From positions 135,102 to 199,101 of the forward strand of contig CAJUNS010000001.1 in assembly GCA_910587995.1 (NCBI GenBank): a stretch of 64,000 nt of DNA. Reading direction: 5' to 3'. The notes beneath the pieces were generated by a model. It worked only from the letters and a program-made list of their open reading frames with translations, searched no databases and had not been told where the DNA came from. Source of the DNA: an uncultured Oscillospiraceae bacterium (GTDB lineage Bacteria > Bacillota_A > Clostridia > Oscillospirales > Acutalibacteraceae). Positions 33,923 through 41,159 of this stretch are shown piece after piece (within the stretch, counting starts at the first letter, position 1; each line of letters begins with the position of its first letter). The translations under genes were made by a program, and so were the position numbers.

Positions 33923-35014
33923 TTATTCCTTGTTGACTACCTTTTGACTACTTTCTGAAAAATTCCCGGCTTCCTGACTACCGCCGGAAAGGAATTTTTC
34001 TAGCTGGATAATAGAAGCTCCTGCTTCCTCTTTTTCCATATGCGTGTAAACATTGGCGGTCATTTGGATGGTTGAGTGTCCCATCAAGTACTGTGCGGTT
34101 TTCAGATCGATCCCAGCCCGGTAGAGATTGGAACAATAACTATGTCTGAGTTGGTGGGCGTGTATGTTATAAGGTGCAGCCGCCTGGACCTTTTCCCATA
34201 GGGTGCGATAAGCCATCTGTGAGAGTGGTTCACCGTTTTTCCGTGCGATAATGTACAGTCCCTTTCTAGGCGTATCTTTTAGGATATCCATCATAGCAGA
34301 CGGGATGGGCACAGTCCGATGGGACGCTTTTGACTTGAGCTCTTGCACCGGATCGGGCTGGTTGTTCTTGAGGAATGTGGAGGCTCGATTTACCGTCAGC
34401 TTATCGCCATTGATGTCTCCCCATTGCAGTCCAAGTGCTTCCTCTCGACGCAGGCCGCAGTAAAGGCATAGCCCGGCGAAGCATTTAGCCTGTGGGTCTG
34501 CAATGTTTTCCATGAGGCTTATTTGCTCTTCGCGGGAAAGGTGCTCTTTTTTCTTCGGCCTTGCATGAGGCGTAATCTTTATGCCGTCAGTGGGATCCCC
34601 GGTCATGAGACCGTTCTGGCGAGCCGTGGCGAAAATCTGGCGCATTGTGTTCAGCACCTTGCGCTGTAGGTCCTCCGAGTAGCCCGTGACGGCTTTCATC
34701 ACCTCCCGCACATGTACTTGGCGCACTTCTCTGAGCTGCATTTGGGCGAGATACGGCAAGATGTGAACATTGTAGGCGTTTCGATACCCGGACAAAGTAT
34801 TTTCCCGGAGCCCGGTCTTGTAAGTGGATATCCACGTCTTCGCCCACTCGTCCACCGTGGTGGTGTCCCCCACCACCAGGCCCTGCCGGTCCTGATCCCG
34901 GAGGGCGTCGGCGGCCTGGTTCACTTCGGCAATGGTGCGGCCATAGACCAGCTTCTGCCGGCCGTCGGAGAGGGTGACTTTCTTTTGATATCGTCCATCC
35001 TTTCTTTTTTTCAT
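33923..35014 (-). CDS. int: Tyrosine-recombinase integrase
   Basis: 363 aa. N-terminal AP2-like arm-binding part (about 1-60), SAM-like core-binding domain (about 65-150) and catalytic domain with Arg in CGLRREEALGL, HQLRHSY (HxxR), GHSTI and the nucleophile in NVYTHM. It catalyses integration and excision at tRNA-Thr. AAAGGACGG lies upstream of the ATG. The 3' end of the gene carries three arm-type repeats. Confidence 0.95.
   Translation of the reverse strand: MKKRKDGRYQKKVTLSDGRQKLVYGRTIAEVNQAADALRDQDRQGLVVGDTTTVDEWAKTWISTYKTGLRENTLSGYRNAYNVHILPYLAQMQLREVRQVHVREVMKAVTGYSEDLQRKVLNTMRQIFATARQNGLMTGDPTDGIKITPHARPKKKEHLSREEQISLMENIADPQAKCFAGLCLYCGLRREEALGLQWGDINGDKLTVNRASTFLKNNQPDPVQELKSKASHRTVPIPSAMMDILKDTPRKGLYIIARKNGEPLSQMAYRTLWEKVQAAAPYNIHAHQLRHSYCSNLYRAGIDLKTAQYLMGHSTIQMTANVYTHMEKEEAGASIIQLEKFLSGGSQEAGNFSESSQKVVNKE
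33933..33981. promoter_or_regulatory. Candidate integrase arm sites near attL
   Basis: TTGACTAC at 33933-33940 and 33944-33951 (11-base spacing) and CTGACTAC at 33974-33981, within the 3' end of int. The same pair with the same spacing occurs near attR. Confidence 0.65.
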
Positions 35015-35099
35015 GAAAATAAAAACCGTCCTTTCTGCAAAAGGAAAATACGTTCCCTCTTGCTTTTAAGGGCGGGATGGGGTACAATATCGTTGTCGA

Positions 35100-35165
35100 G
35101 GCGATGTGTGCCCTACCCGGCCCATTGCTTGCCGCTCTCGGTATTGCAGTACCGGGGGCAGTTTA
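35100..35165 (+). repeat. Flanking repeat of the AbiF cassette, left copy
   Basis: AGGCGATGTGTGCCCTACCC GGCCCATTG and a decayed hairpin (GCCGCTCTCGGTA / TACCGGGGGC). It matches 36214-36284, which ends the abiF gene. Confidence 0.75.
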
Positions 35166-35168
35166 TTT

Positions 35169-35203
35169 AGGCACAATATATTGTGCCTATAAGAGCTGTC
35201 AAC
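35169..35203 (-). promoter_or_regulatory. int promoter overlapped by a perfect palindrome
   Basis: On the minus strand TTGACA (35203-35198), 16-base spacer, TATATT (35181-35176). A perfect 22-bp palindrome (35169-35190, half-site TAGGCACAATA) covers the -10 box, a likely repressor operator controlling integrase. Confidence 0.65.
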
Positions 35204-35245
35204 ACAATTCCCAAAAAAGTTTTCGGAAAATTTTTGCCGATTTTG

Positions 35246-35274
35246 TTTACTTTCATAACCAAAGTGAGTATAAT
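35246..35274 (+). promoter_or_regulatory. Promoter of the small RNA upstream of abiF
   Basis: TTTACT (35246-35251), 17-base spacer, TATAAT (35269-35274). Confidence 0.6.
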
Positions 35275-35280
35275 GAAAGT

Positions 35281-35340
35281 AATGAGACCCCCCGCACCTC
35301 TCCACGTTATGTGTGATGTGTCCCAGTGGGGGATTTTTTT
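35281..35340 (+). ncRNA. Candidate abiF-associated small RNA
   Basis: About 60 bases from the expected start site to a terminator: CCCCCC (35288-35293) pairs with GGGGG (35328-35332), followed by ATTTTTTT. An inner CAC...GTG hairpin (about 35303-35313) is possible. It ends 17 bases before the abiF start. A structured RNA, the abiF motif, is known upstream of abiF-type genes; this matches it in position and size, but I cannot confirm the fold. Confidence 0.6.
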
Positions 35341-35357
35341 GTGGAAGTTGAGATTTT

Positions 35358-36215
35358 ATGGAGATAAAACCGCCGGTCGATTACTGCCAACAGTTGGAAA
35401 AAATTGCAAAGCGTGGATGTATCATTGACAATGAGCAAGAAGCGCTGGAATTTTTGAAGAGAGTCAACTATTACAGGCTGACTGCGTATTTCTTGCCGTT
35501 CAAAACTGAGGACGATAAGTACATAAGCGGCACCCATTTTTCTCAGGTAGTGGGGATATATCAATTTGACCACGATATTAGAAGGCTTCTTTTCCCAGTC
35601 ATTGAGGAAATCGAATTAGCTCTGCGCGCTCAAATTGCCTATTATCATGGGCACAGATACGGGGCATTGGGGTATTTGGATGGGGCAAACTTTTCAAAAA
35701 GACATAATCACGAAAATTTCCTGGAACATATTGAGAAAGAAAAGGAACACAACAGGCAACAGCCCTTTGTACAGCACCACAACGAAAAGTATTCCGGGCA
35801 GTTTCCAATCTGGGTCATTATTGAGCTTTTCAGTATGGGAGAGCTCTCCCTTTTTTACGCCGATATGAAGAGGGCAGACCAAAAATGTATTGCTAAATTG
35901 TTTTCTGCACCCTCTGATACGCATATGAGAAGTTGGCTGAAAAGCTTAACAATATTGAGAAATTTCTGCGCCCACTATTCCAGGCTATACGACGCGAATC
36001 TCCCCGGCGTTCCCAGAACGCCTAAAGACGTTGATATACAATTGGGTAACAAACTTTTTGATTATATAGTAGTGTTAAAGCTATTATATTGTGACAATAT
36101 CAGTTGGGGAAATTCGTTTGTCCCCAGATTATGTGCAGTAATAGAAAAATACGGAGAGTTCATAGAACTGGAACGTATAGGGTTCCCGCCTGATTGGGGA
36201 AAAATTATTGCTTAG
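35358..36215 (+). CDS. abiF: Abortive-infection protein, AbiF/AbiD (Abi_2) family
   Basis: 285 aa, full length for Abi_2. Family hallmarks are an N-terminal YYRL motif (RVNYYRLTAYFLPF), the central EEIELALRAQIAYY helix and the HEPN-type Rx4H motif R201-H206 in LRNFCAHYSRLYD, likely a ribonuclease centre. These proteins stop phage spread by harming infected cells. AT-rich compared with the host (about 40% GC). Upstream small RNA and flanking repeats suggest an exchangeable cassette. Weak ribosome site (GGAAG about 13 bases upstream). Confidence 0.88.
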   Translation: MEIKPPVDYCQQLEKIAKRGCIIDNEQEALEFLKRVNYYRLTAYFLPFKTEDDKYISGTHFSQVVGIYQFDHDIRRLLFPVIEEIELALRAQIAYYHGHRYGALGYLDGANFSKRHNHENFLEHIEKEKEHNRQQPFVQHHNEKYSGQFPIWVIIELFSMGELSLFYADMKRADQKCIAKLFSAPSDTHMRSWLKSLTILRNFCAHYSRLYDANLPGVPRTPKDVDIQLGNKLFDYIVVLKLLYCDNISWGNSFVPRLCAVIEKYGEFIELERIGFPPDWGKIIA

Positions 36216-36284
36216 GCGATGTGTGCCCTATCCGGCCCATTGTCTGCCGCTTTTGGTGTTCCAGCACCGAAAGTGGCTTTTTTT
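36214..36284 (+). repeat. Flanking repeat of the AbiF cassette, right copy (terminator)
   Basis: The copy begins inside the abiF stop codon. It ends in a functional-looking terminator: GCCGCTTTTGGTG / CACCGAAAGTGGC followed by TTTTTTT. Confidence 0.75.
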
Positions 36285-36288
36285 GTCC

Positions 36289-36969
36289 TTACACAACGGA
36301 CTCTATAAATGAATCCAATGCAAAATCCAGCAAGGCTAAGTACGGTGTGACCTTAATCCCCTGTTGCTCACGTTTCTTTTTCGAGAGAAGTTGGATCTGC
36401 TCCAATGACCGCCCCTGCCGATATTGATCTATTTCATAGCTTAATTGATTAATTCGCACTTCGATAACTGCAGGGGTTACTCGATAAAATTGGGCTAAAT
36501 CATCGACAGTTTGAAACGAAGTGCAGGGAAAGCTTTGGGCGATAAGTGGTAGAAAGCGGGGTATAAAGTCCTGGTATGGCATAAGAAACTGCGCGGCGCC
36601 CTCATTCGCTTGCCATTCTATATAGGCGTCTTGACGGATGGTAGATCCGGTTTTATCAGAACAAATCCTCTGGCAATATTCAATATCGTGAAAAAAATAG
36701 TGAATAAGTTCGTGCATACAGTCAAAGTTTTGCATTTCTGGACTTCGTTTAGTGTTAAGCGCTATAGAGGTTGTATAGTTACCTTTGTAAAGAATCCCAC
36801 AAATATCAGAATTTAGAAAAGAAATCTTCTCTATTGTGAGATTTTTTATGCAGCGCATTGCTAATTTTTCTGAATCAACAGGGGAAAAGTTGGATGAATC
36901 GCAAATGCCCTTTCTCAAAGCATCTACATATCTATAAAGTGTAGCCTTATTCCAGTACCGTGTATCCAT
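36289..36969 (-). CDS. immA: ImmA/IrrE-family metallopeptidase
   Basis: 226 aa. Zinc motif HELIHYFFH (HExxH) followed by the third ligand region EWQANEGAAQF. In ICEBs1-type systems ImmA cleaves the partner repressor ImmR after DNA damage, derepressing the element. It lies directly behind the repressor gene with adjoining stop and start codons. Confidence 0.9.
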   Translation of the reverse strand: MDTRYWNKATLYRYVDALRKGICDSSNFSPVDSEKLAMRCIKNLTIEKISFLNSDICGILYKGNYTTSIALNTKRSPEMQNFDCMHELIHYFFHDIEYCQRICSDKTGSTIRQDAYIEWQANEGAAQFLMPYQDFIPRFLPLIAQSFPCTSFQTVDDLAQFYRVTPAVIEVRINQLSYEIDQYRQGRSLEQIQLLSKKKREQQGIKVTPYLALLDFALDSFIESVV

Positions 36970-37326
36970 TTACTGCTGGTCACGCCTCCTCGCCCTTTCT
37001 ATGAATTCAAGCGCCATTTCTATATCCTCTGGTGAATATCCCTTTTCCTTTGCCTCTTTCATCACTCTAAAATAGGCAGGGCTAATCTGCTGTACTTCAT
37101 TTGCGTCCTCTGGTAGAAAATCTTTTTCCGGCCATCCCATAAGATATGCTGGAGTAACCTCTAAAACCTTTGAGAGTTTAGCAATTTTATCTCGGCGTAT
37201 ATTTTCAATGTCACCATTTTCCCATCGTGAAACGGTGGCGCCGCTAACTCCTACTGCTCTTCCAACCTCATCAAGGGTAAGCCCCAAATCCTTTCTTCGA
37301 GTTCGTAATATATCTCGGAATTCCAC
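36970..37326 (-). CDS. immR: XRE-family repressor, ImmR-like
   Basis: 118 aa. Helix-turn-helix in the first 65 residues (RTRRKDLGLTLDEVGRAVGV, then SGATVSRWENG), then a linker and short C-terminal helix. Start GTG with AAGGAGG eight bases upstream. Divergent from a cro-like gene across a control region. Partner of ImmA. Confidence 0.9.
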   Translation of the reverse strand: MEFRDILRTRRKDLGLTLDEVGRAVGVSGATVSRWENGDIENIRRDKIAKLSKVLEVTPAYLMGWPEKDFLPEDANEVQQISPAYFRVMKEAKEKGYSPEDIEMALEFIERARRRDQQ

Positions 37327-37348
37327 TTTGCTCACCTCCTTATTCTGA

Positions 37349-37377
37349 ATTATATCGCAGCTCTTGCAAAAATGCAA
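37349..37377 (-). promoter_or_regulatory. immR promoter
   Basis: TTGCAT (37377-37372), 17-base spacer, TATAAT (37354-37349) on the minus strand. Confidence 0.75.
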
Positions 37378-37418
37378 TACCAAAACGCAGAAATTCTTTA
37401 AAATTTTGCGTTTAGGTA

Positions 37419-37459
37419 TTGACTTCCCGCAGATAGGCAGTTATAATGTTTACGTAAAC
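37419..37459 (+). promoter_or_regulatory. Early rightward promoter with operator
   Basis: TTGACT (37419-37424), 17-base spacer, TATAAT (37442-37447), immediately followed by the perfect palindrome GTTTACGTAAAC (37448-37459). A related TTACGTAA lies at 37684-37691 over the cro stop codon, and an inverted AACGCA / TGCGTT pair at 37384-37412. Confidence 0.8.
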
Positions 37460-37481
37460 GCAAGAAACGGAGGTGGATAAC

Positions 37482-37691
37482 TTGTTCAACGAGCGACGTT
37501 TTAAGGCTCAAGTGGTGCTGGCTGGCATGACAATGCGGCAAGTTGCAGCCGAATTGGGTATTGATGAAGCTACCTTATACCGCAAAATGAGTGGAAAAAG
37601 CGATTTTTACCGCAAAGAAATACAGCAGCTTTGTGATCTACTTAAAATAGAAGACCCCACTGCTGTTTTTTTTGCAGAAGAACTTACGTAA
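37482..37691 (+). CDS. Cro-like helix-turn-helix protein
   Basis: 69 aa; HTH motif about residues 12-35 (MTMRQVAAELGIDEATLYRK). Start TTG was chosen because GGAGG lies eight bases upstream; a GTG nine bases earlier overlaps that site. First gene of the rightward early transcript. Confidence 0.8.
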   Translation: MFNERRFKAQVVLAGMTMRQVAAELGIDEATLYRKMSGKSDFYRKEIQQLCDLLKIEDPTAVFFAEELT

Positions 37692-37717
37692 ACGCAAACC
37701 AGAAAGGAGTAACCAAA

Positions 37718-38275
37718 ATGACAGTCAAGAACACCCACGGCCGGTGGGCTATCGACAGCCGCGAAGTAGCGGAGATGGTGGAAAAGCGGCACAAACACCT
37801 GCTTCGCGATATTGCTGGCTACATCAAAATCATGGAAGAAGCCAATGAGCCCAAATTTGGACCCAGTGATTTCTTCATCCCGAGTGCCTATAAGGACAGC
37901 ACGGGGAGAGAACTTCCCTGTTACCTCATCACCAAAAAGGGCTGCGATATGATTGCCAACAAGCTCACCGGCGAGAAAGGTATTCTCTTTACTGCCGCCT
38001 ATGTGACAGCTTTTGAGGGAATGCAGGAGGCCCTTTCCACAGGCCGCCCACCAGAGGTTTCGCCCGCAGCGCTGGCCAAACTGATTGCCGCTAACTCTAG
38101 GGCACTTTACAATGCGGGGGCAACGCCGCTTGAGGTCACAGAGATGATTTGTGACACATATACCACCTGGAACGTTCCTGTTCCCCGTGTTTTGCGGAAT
38201 AGAGTTTATGCTCAAATGACTTTTGAAGATTTACCAGTTTTACAGCCGCCAGTGCAGGCAAGAACACCCCAGTAA
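37718..38275 (+). CDS. Phage regulatory protein, Rha family
   Basis: 185 aa. The pRha domain spans residues 10-105: VDSRE-like start, EKRHKHLLRDI, and a KKGCDMIANKLTGEKG block. Function in phage regulation is not well known. AGAAAGGAG upstream. Confidence 0.88.
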   Translation: MTVKNTHGRWAIDSREVAEMVEKRHKHLLRDIAGYIKIMEEANEPKFGPSDFFIPSAYKDSTGRELPCYLITKKGCDMIANKLTGEKGILFTAAYVTAFEGMQEALSTGRPPEVSPAALAKLIAANSRALYNAGATPLEVTEMICDTYTTWNVPVPRVLRNRVYAQMTFEDLPVLQPPVQARTPQ

Positions 38276-38322
38276 GCGCGGCAGCTTCTTCCAGCGCTAC
38301 CCTTTTCTAGGTTAGAAAGTAG

Positions 38323-38478
38323 GTGATAAAGATAGACGAACTAGAGAAAATACCCACCTGCGCGTTAGTTTCGGAATTAAAAACACGGGAAGGCGTTGAG
38401 CTAACTATAGCGGAACCGTATCAGGACGTGCATATTACTGTGAACGGGCCCGCAGTGGTGCTGACGATTATTGATTAG
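38323..38478 (+). CDS. Small phage protein, BC1881 family
   Basis: 51 aa. Pattern IPTCALVSELKTREGVE, then EPYQDVHITVNGPAVVLTIID, typical of BC1881-type phage proteins of unknown function. GTG start with AGAAAG upstream. Overlaps the convergent KTSC gene by four bases. Confidence 0.7.
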   Translation: MIKIDELEKIPTCALVSELKTREGVELTIAEPYQDVHITVNGPAVVLTIID

Positions 38479-38687
38479 CCAAGACGTCTGTAGGGAAATG
38501 AGTGTTTGATATATGCTTTATGGTATTGCCCTTTTGAGCCTGCGGCCATCAAGCCCCTATAAACACTCTCAGGAACATTGTCATACGCATACGTACCGCT
38601 TTTATGGAATGTGATGAACAACGTTTTACTTTTTTCATCATATCCGACAGCGGAAAGATTACTGGAACTAACCGGAATCATGTTCAT
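38475..38687 (-). CDS. KTSC-domain protein
   Basis: 70 aa, essentially one KTSC domain (IPVSSSNLSAVGYDEKSKTL, then a conserved F and YxxVPESVYRGLMAA). Such domains are found alone in phages and at the C-terminus of lysyl-tRNA synthetase. Function unknown. AGGAGG precedes the ATG. Confidence 0.85.
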   Translation of the reverse strand: MNMIPVSSSNLSAVGYDEKSKTLFITFHKSGTYAYDNVPESVYRGLMAAGSKGQYHKAYIKHSFPYRRLG

Positions 38688-38691
38688 TTAC

Positions 38692-38907
38692 TCACCTCCT
38701 CTCCTTCACCTCGCTTCTCCCCACCAAATAGTCCAGACTCACGTCAAAGAAGTCAGCCAGGGCGAGGAGGGAATCAAATCCAGGCTTAGTCTTGCCGTAT
38801 TCCCATTCTTGGTAGTTTCGTTCCGCCACTCCAATCCCAGCAGCAACTTGCTTTTGTGTCCGTTTAGCATCTTTTCTTACTTTTTTTAATTGTTCCTTGA
38901 AATCCAC
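38692..38907 (-). CDS. XRE repressor of switch module 1
   Basis: 71 aa, a single helix-turn-helix domain (TQKQVAAGIGVAERNYQEWE) ending DVSLDYLVGRSEVKERR. Start GTG with AAGGGGG upstream. Divergent from the Cro-like gene at 39001 across two operators. The C-terminal DYLVGRS motif is shared with the repressor of module 2. Confidence 0.85.
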   Translation of the reverse strand: MDFKEQLKKVRKDAKRTQKQVAAGIGVAERNYQEWEYGKTKPGFDSLLALADFFDVSLDYLVGRSEVKERR

Positions 38908-38919
38908 AAAAATTCCCCC

Positions 38920-38976
38920 TTGACACGATAGAATAATCGTGCTATTATTGGGACAAAACACGATAAAGTTATCGTG
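38920..38976 (+). promoter_or_regulatory. Control region of switch module 1
   Basis: Promoter TTGACA (38920-38925), 17-base spacer, TATTAT (38943-38948). Operators are two 18-bp palindromes, CACGATAGAATAATCGTG (38924-38941) and CACGATAAAGTTATCGTG (38959-38976), 35 bases apart start to start; the first overlaps the -35 box. Confidence 0.85.
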
Positions 38977-39000
38977 TTTTGTCCAGAAAGCGAGCGGGTG

Positions 39001-39198
39001 ATGAGAAACGAGAATTTGATACAAGCACGCGCAAAAACCGGTCTAACGCAAGTGGAAGTTGCGAAAAAGGCCGGAATTCAAGAGCGAGCATATCAGAACT
39101 ACGAGGCGGGGCGTAAGCCCAAGTCGGATGTGGCAATCCGAATCGCAGACGTTTTGGGAGTGAAGTCTTACCAGGACTTCAAAAAGATTTTCAGTTAA
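39001..39198 (+). CDS. Cro-like protein of switch module 1
   Basis: 65 aa XRE domain (TQVEVAKKAGIQERAYQNYE). The C-terminal AIRIADVLGVKSYQDFKKIF is shared exactly with the Cro-like protein of module 2. ATG follows a weak GAGCGGGTG. Confidence 0.82.
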   Translation: MRNENLIQARAKTGLTQVEVAKKAGIQERAYQNYEAGRKPKSDVAIRIADVLGVKSYQDFKKIFS

Positions 39199-39304
39199 AG
39201 CATACCACGGCACCAACAAAAAGGCAAGGGGGACTAGTGGCGGGATGGGTCGTCTGACCTGCCTACAAGGTAATCTAGTGACACGTTGTAGAAGTCGGCC
39301 AGGG
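39132..39304. repeat. 173-bp direct repeat, first copy
   Basis: Identical to 39699-39871. It spans the 3' end of one cro-like gene, the intergenic bases, and the 3' end of the oppositely oriented repressor of the next module. Confidence 0.92.
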
Positions 39305-39452
39305 AGAGGAGGACAAGAGCGGATGGAACAGACTTGCCATATTCATATCGTTGGTATGCTTGTTCCGCGATGCCAATACCTTCCGCCACATCTTTTTGAG
39401 TATATCCCTTTTCAGCTCTAACTTTTTTGAACTGTGCGGCTAAATCGTACAT
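39234..39452 (-). CDS. XRE repressor of switch module 2
   Basis: 72 aa helix-turn-helix protein (TQKDVAEGIGIAEQAYQRYE) ending NVSLDYLVGRSDDPSRH. The ATG is preceded by GGGGGGAATTTTCA. Divergent from the Cro-like gene at 39568. Confidence 0.85.
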   Translation of the reverse strand: MYDLAAQFKKVRAEKGYTQKDVAEGIGIAEQAYQRYEYGKSVPSALVLLSLADFYNVSLDYLVGRSDDPSRH

Positions 39453-39487
39453 TGAAAATTCCCCCCTAAATTAATTTGCAAGAGGTA

Positions 39488-39544
39488 TTGACACAACAAA
39501 AATGTTGTGCTAGAATAGCGTTAGAACACAGCAAATAAGTTGTG
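39488..39544 (+). promoter_or_regulatory. Control region of switch module 2
   Basis: TTGACA (39488-39493), 17-base spacer, TAGAAT (39511-39516). Palindromes CACAACAAAAATGTTGTG (39492-39509) and CACAGCAAATAAGTTGTG (39527-39544), again 35 bases apart and with the first overlapping the -35 box, exactly the layout of module 1 but a different half-site. Confidence 0.85.
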
Positions 39545-39567
39545 TTACTTCGGAAAGAGAGGAGCAC

Positions 39568-39765
39568 ATGAATGAAGCTTTAAAAGCCGCCCGAGATGCG
39601 TCCGGCAAGACGCAGGCTTGGGTTGCTGAGAAAGTCGGTATCTCTTTACAGATGTATCAGAGATACGAGTATAACCAAAACGAACCCAGCGTTCGGACGG
39701 CAATCCGAATCGCAGACGTTTTGGGAGTGAAGTCTTACCAGGACTTCAAAAAGATTTTCAGTTAA
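39568..39765 (+). CDS. Cro-like protein of switch module 2
   Basis: 65 aa XRE domain (TQAWVAEKVGISLQMYQRYE) with the same last 21 residues as the module 1 Cro-like protein, while the DNA-binding half is different. AGAGAGGAG upstream. Confidence 0.82.
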   Translation: MNEALKAARDASGKTQAWVAEKVGISLQMYQRYEYNQNEPSVRTAIRIADVLGVKSYQDFKKIFS

Positions 39766-39871
39766 AGCATACCACGGCACCAACAAAAAGGCAAGGGGGA
39801 CTAGTGGCGGGATGGGTCGTCTGACCTGCCTACAAGGTAATCTAGTGACACGTTGTAGAAGTCGGCCAGGG
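39699..39871. repeat. 173-bp direct repeat, second copy
   Basis: Identical to 39132-39304, offset 567 bases. The identity ends inside a third repressor remnant. Confidence 0.92.
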
Positions 39872-39881
39872 CGAGAAGAAC
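39801..39881 (-). pseudogene. C-terminal fragment of a third XRE repressor
   Basis: Minus-strand frame reads VLLALADFYNVSLDYLVGRS then DDPSRH and stop, equal to the end of the module 2 repressor with S to A. The rest of the gene is missing. It is joined directly to phage tail sequence. Confidence 0.8.
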
Positions 39882-39882
39882 A

Positions 39883-40570
39883 GGTAAAGTATGCATATAA
39901 TACGGCGCTTACCCGTTCCCTTCCAGCCGCAATTAGTCCCGCGCGGAGGTTCCTGTGCGGCGTATCTGGCTCAAAATTCGCCTTTCTAGCGGGTGGCTTT
40001 CCGACGAACACAACCGGTTCTTTTTCAAATGCGGTAGACGCATATGATGACGAACTGATTCATACCGCACCGGAAAAAATGACCCGGATGCGCGGTCAGC
40101 CCAGCGGCGCAAAGGTGGGCGGCTATGTGCTGATAGCGGGGAATCACACTTCGGTGGAGGTATATGATGAAAACCAAACCCACTTGGCCCTGGATGTTGA
40201 GCTGAGCTCTAGCCGGTATGCAATGGGGTCCGCAGAAGTGGGCGGCTACGCGCTTTTTGCCGGCGGCTATTCGAACGCGGTGGATGCCTTTGACCATGAA
40301 CTGACGCGCGTTACCTTGGAGCCTGGACTTAGCGTCGTGCGGAGCCTTCCCGCTGGATGCACTTTGGAAATGTATGCCTTGTTTGGCGGCGGCAGCACAG
40401 AAGAAGCGGCTATAGATGCATTCGATGAAAATCTTACCCGCACGATCGGCCCATCTCTCAGCCAAGCAAGGGCAAGCCTGACAGGAGCCGTGGTGGGGAA
40501 GTTTGCCATATTTGCGGGTGGGTATAACCGCACCTATCTAACCACGGTCGATATCATTACAGTGGAATAA
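39883..40570 (+). pseudogene. 5'-truncated tail-fibre or receptor-binding gene with Kelch-like repeats
   Basis: About 229 codons open to the stop with no proper start. Repeated units contain GGYVLIAGN, GGYALFAGGYSNAVDAFD, MYALFGGGSTEEAAIDAFD and GKFAIFAGGYN, spaced about 45-50 residues, as in Kelch or beta-propeller repeats. It precedes other late genes, in the place of a tail fibre. The 5' part was lost at the junction with the repressor remnant. Confidence 0.75.
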
Positions 40571-40589
40571 AAGAAAGGAAAATCATGCT

Positions 40590-40940
40590 ATGCGTTATCA
40601 AATTTGGAACAAAAGCGACGATGTTTACACTCCCTCGGGGACTCGCTTTACGGCGCGGGAGTGGGCAAACCGTTATCCCTGGGTCAATGCGCCGGGCGCG
40701 AAAATGATCATCTCTTCCGGCCTTATCAACGGCGGGACCGTCATGGAGTTCAACTCCGCGAAGGAGCATTATAAGCGTATGGGCGCTGCCATTTCCGATG
40801 AAATGACCGATGCGGAAGTACTTGCCGCCATGGAAAATTTTGAGGACAATCCACCCGGCGCGGACGAGCCCACGGTGGAAGAGCGCACAGCGGCGGCCCT
40901 GGAATTTTTGGCTTTGAACAGTCTGCCCGAAACAGATTAA
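40590..40940 (+). CDS. Phage protein of unknown function, downstream of tail fibre
   Basis: 116 aa. Starts MRYQIWNKSDDVYTPSGTRF and has a late acidic DEMTDAEVLAAMENFED segment. Similar small proteins sit between tail and XkdX genes in gut Firmicute phages. GAAAGGAAAATCATGCT precedes the start. Confidence 0.65.
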   Translation: MRYQIWNKSDDVYTPSGTRFTAREWANRYPWVNAPGAKMIISSGLINGGTVMEFNSAKEHYKRMGAAISDEMTDAEVLAAMENFEDNPPGADEPTVEERTAAALEFLALNSLPETD

Positions 40941-40954
40941 AGGAGGACTACTAC

Positions 40955-41086
40955 ATGAATTACGAGACGGTCAAACGGAACTATGAGCGCAAGCTTTGGA
41001 GTAAGGCCATGGTAAAAATCGCTGTGCGCAAAGGAGTAATTACACCGGAAGACTACCAGGAGATTACCGGCGAACCCTATGCCTGA
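40955..41086 (+). CDS. XkdX-family phage protein
   Basis: 43 aa: NYERKLWSKAMVKIAVRKGV, then ITPEDYQEITGEPYA, the XkdX signature. AGGAGG precedes the ATG. It lies between tail fibre and lysis genes as in PBSX-like phages; function unknown. Confidence 0.85.
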   Translation: MNYETVKRNYERKLWSKAMVKIAVRKGVITPEDYQEITGEPYA

Positions 41087-41118
41087 CAGCGAAGGGAAGG
41101 ACAGTGAACCTGACCCGA

Positions 41119-41146
41119 TTGACAAAATCTGACAGAATGGTATAAT
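41119..41146 (+). promoter_or_regulatory. Promoter of the small membrane peptide transcript
   Basis: TTGACA (41119-41124), 16-base spacer, TATAAT (41141-41146). Unusual inside a late-gene region. Confidence 0.75.
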
Positions 41147-41159
41147 AAAAGAGGCCCCC

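Noticed and set aside
35077..35316. A small gene upstream of abiF
   Set aside because: This frame runs across the flanking repeat, the palindrome and the small RNA; no ribosome site.
38920..39544. A CRISPR array or tandem direct repeats
   Set aside because: The repeated palindromes are paired operators in two control regions; there are no regularly spaced repeats elsewhere in the window either.
39812..40570. An intact 252-aa Kelch protein
   Set aside because: The only in-frame ATG lies in the 173-bp repeat and has no ribosome site; the first ~24 codons are repressor sequence read backwards.
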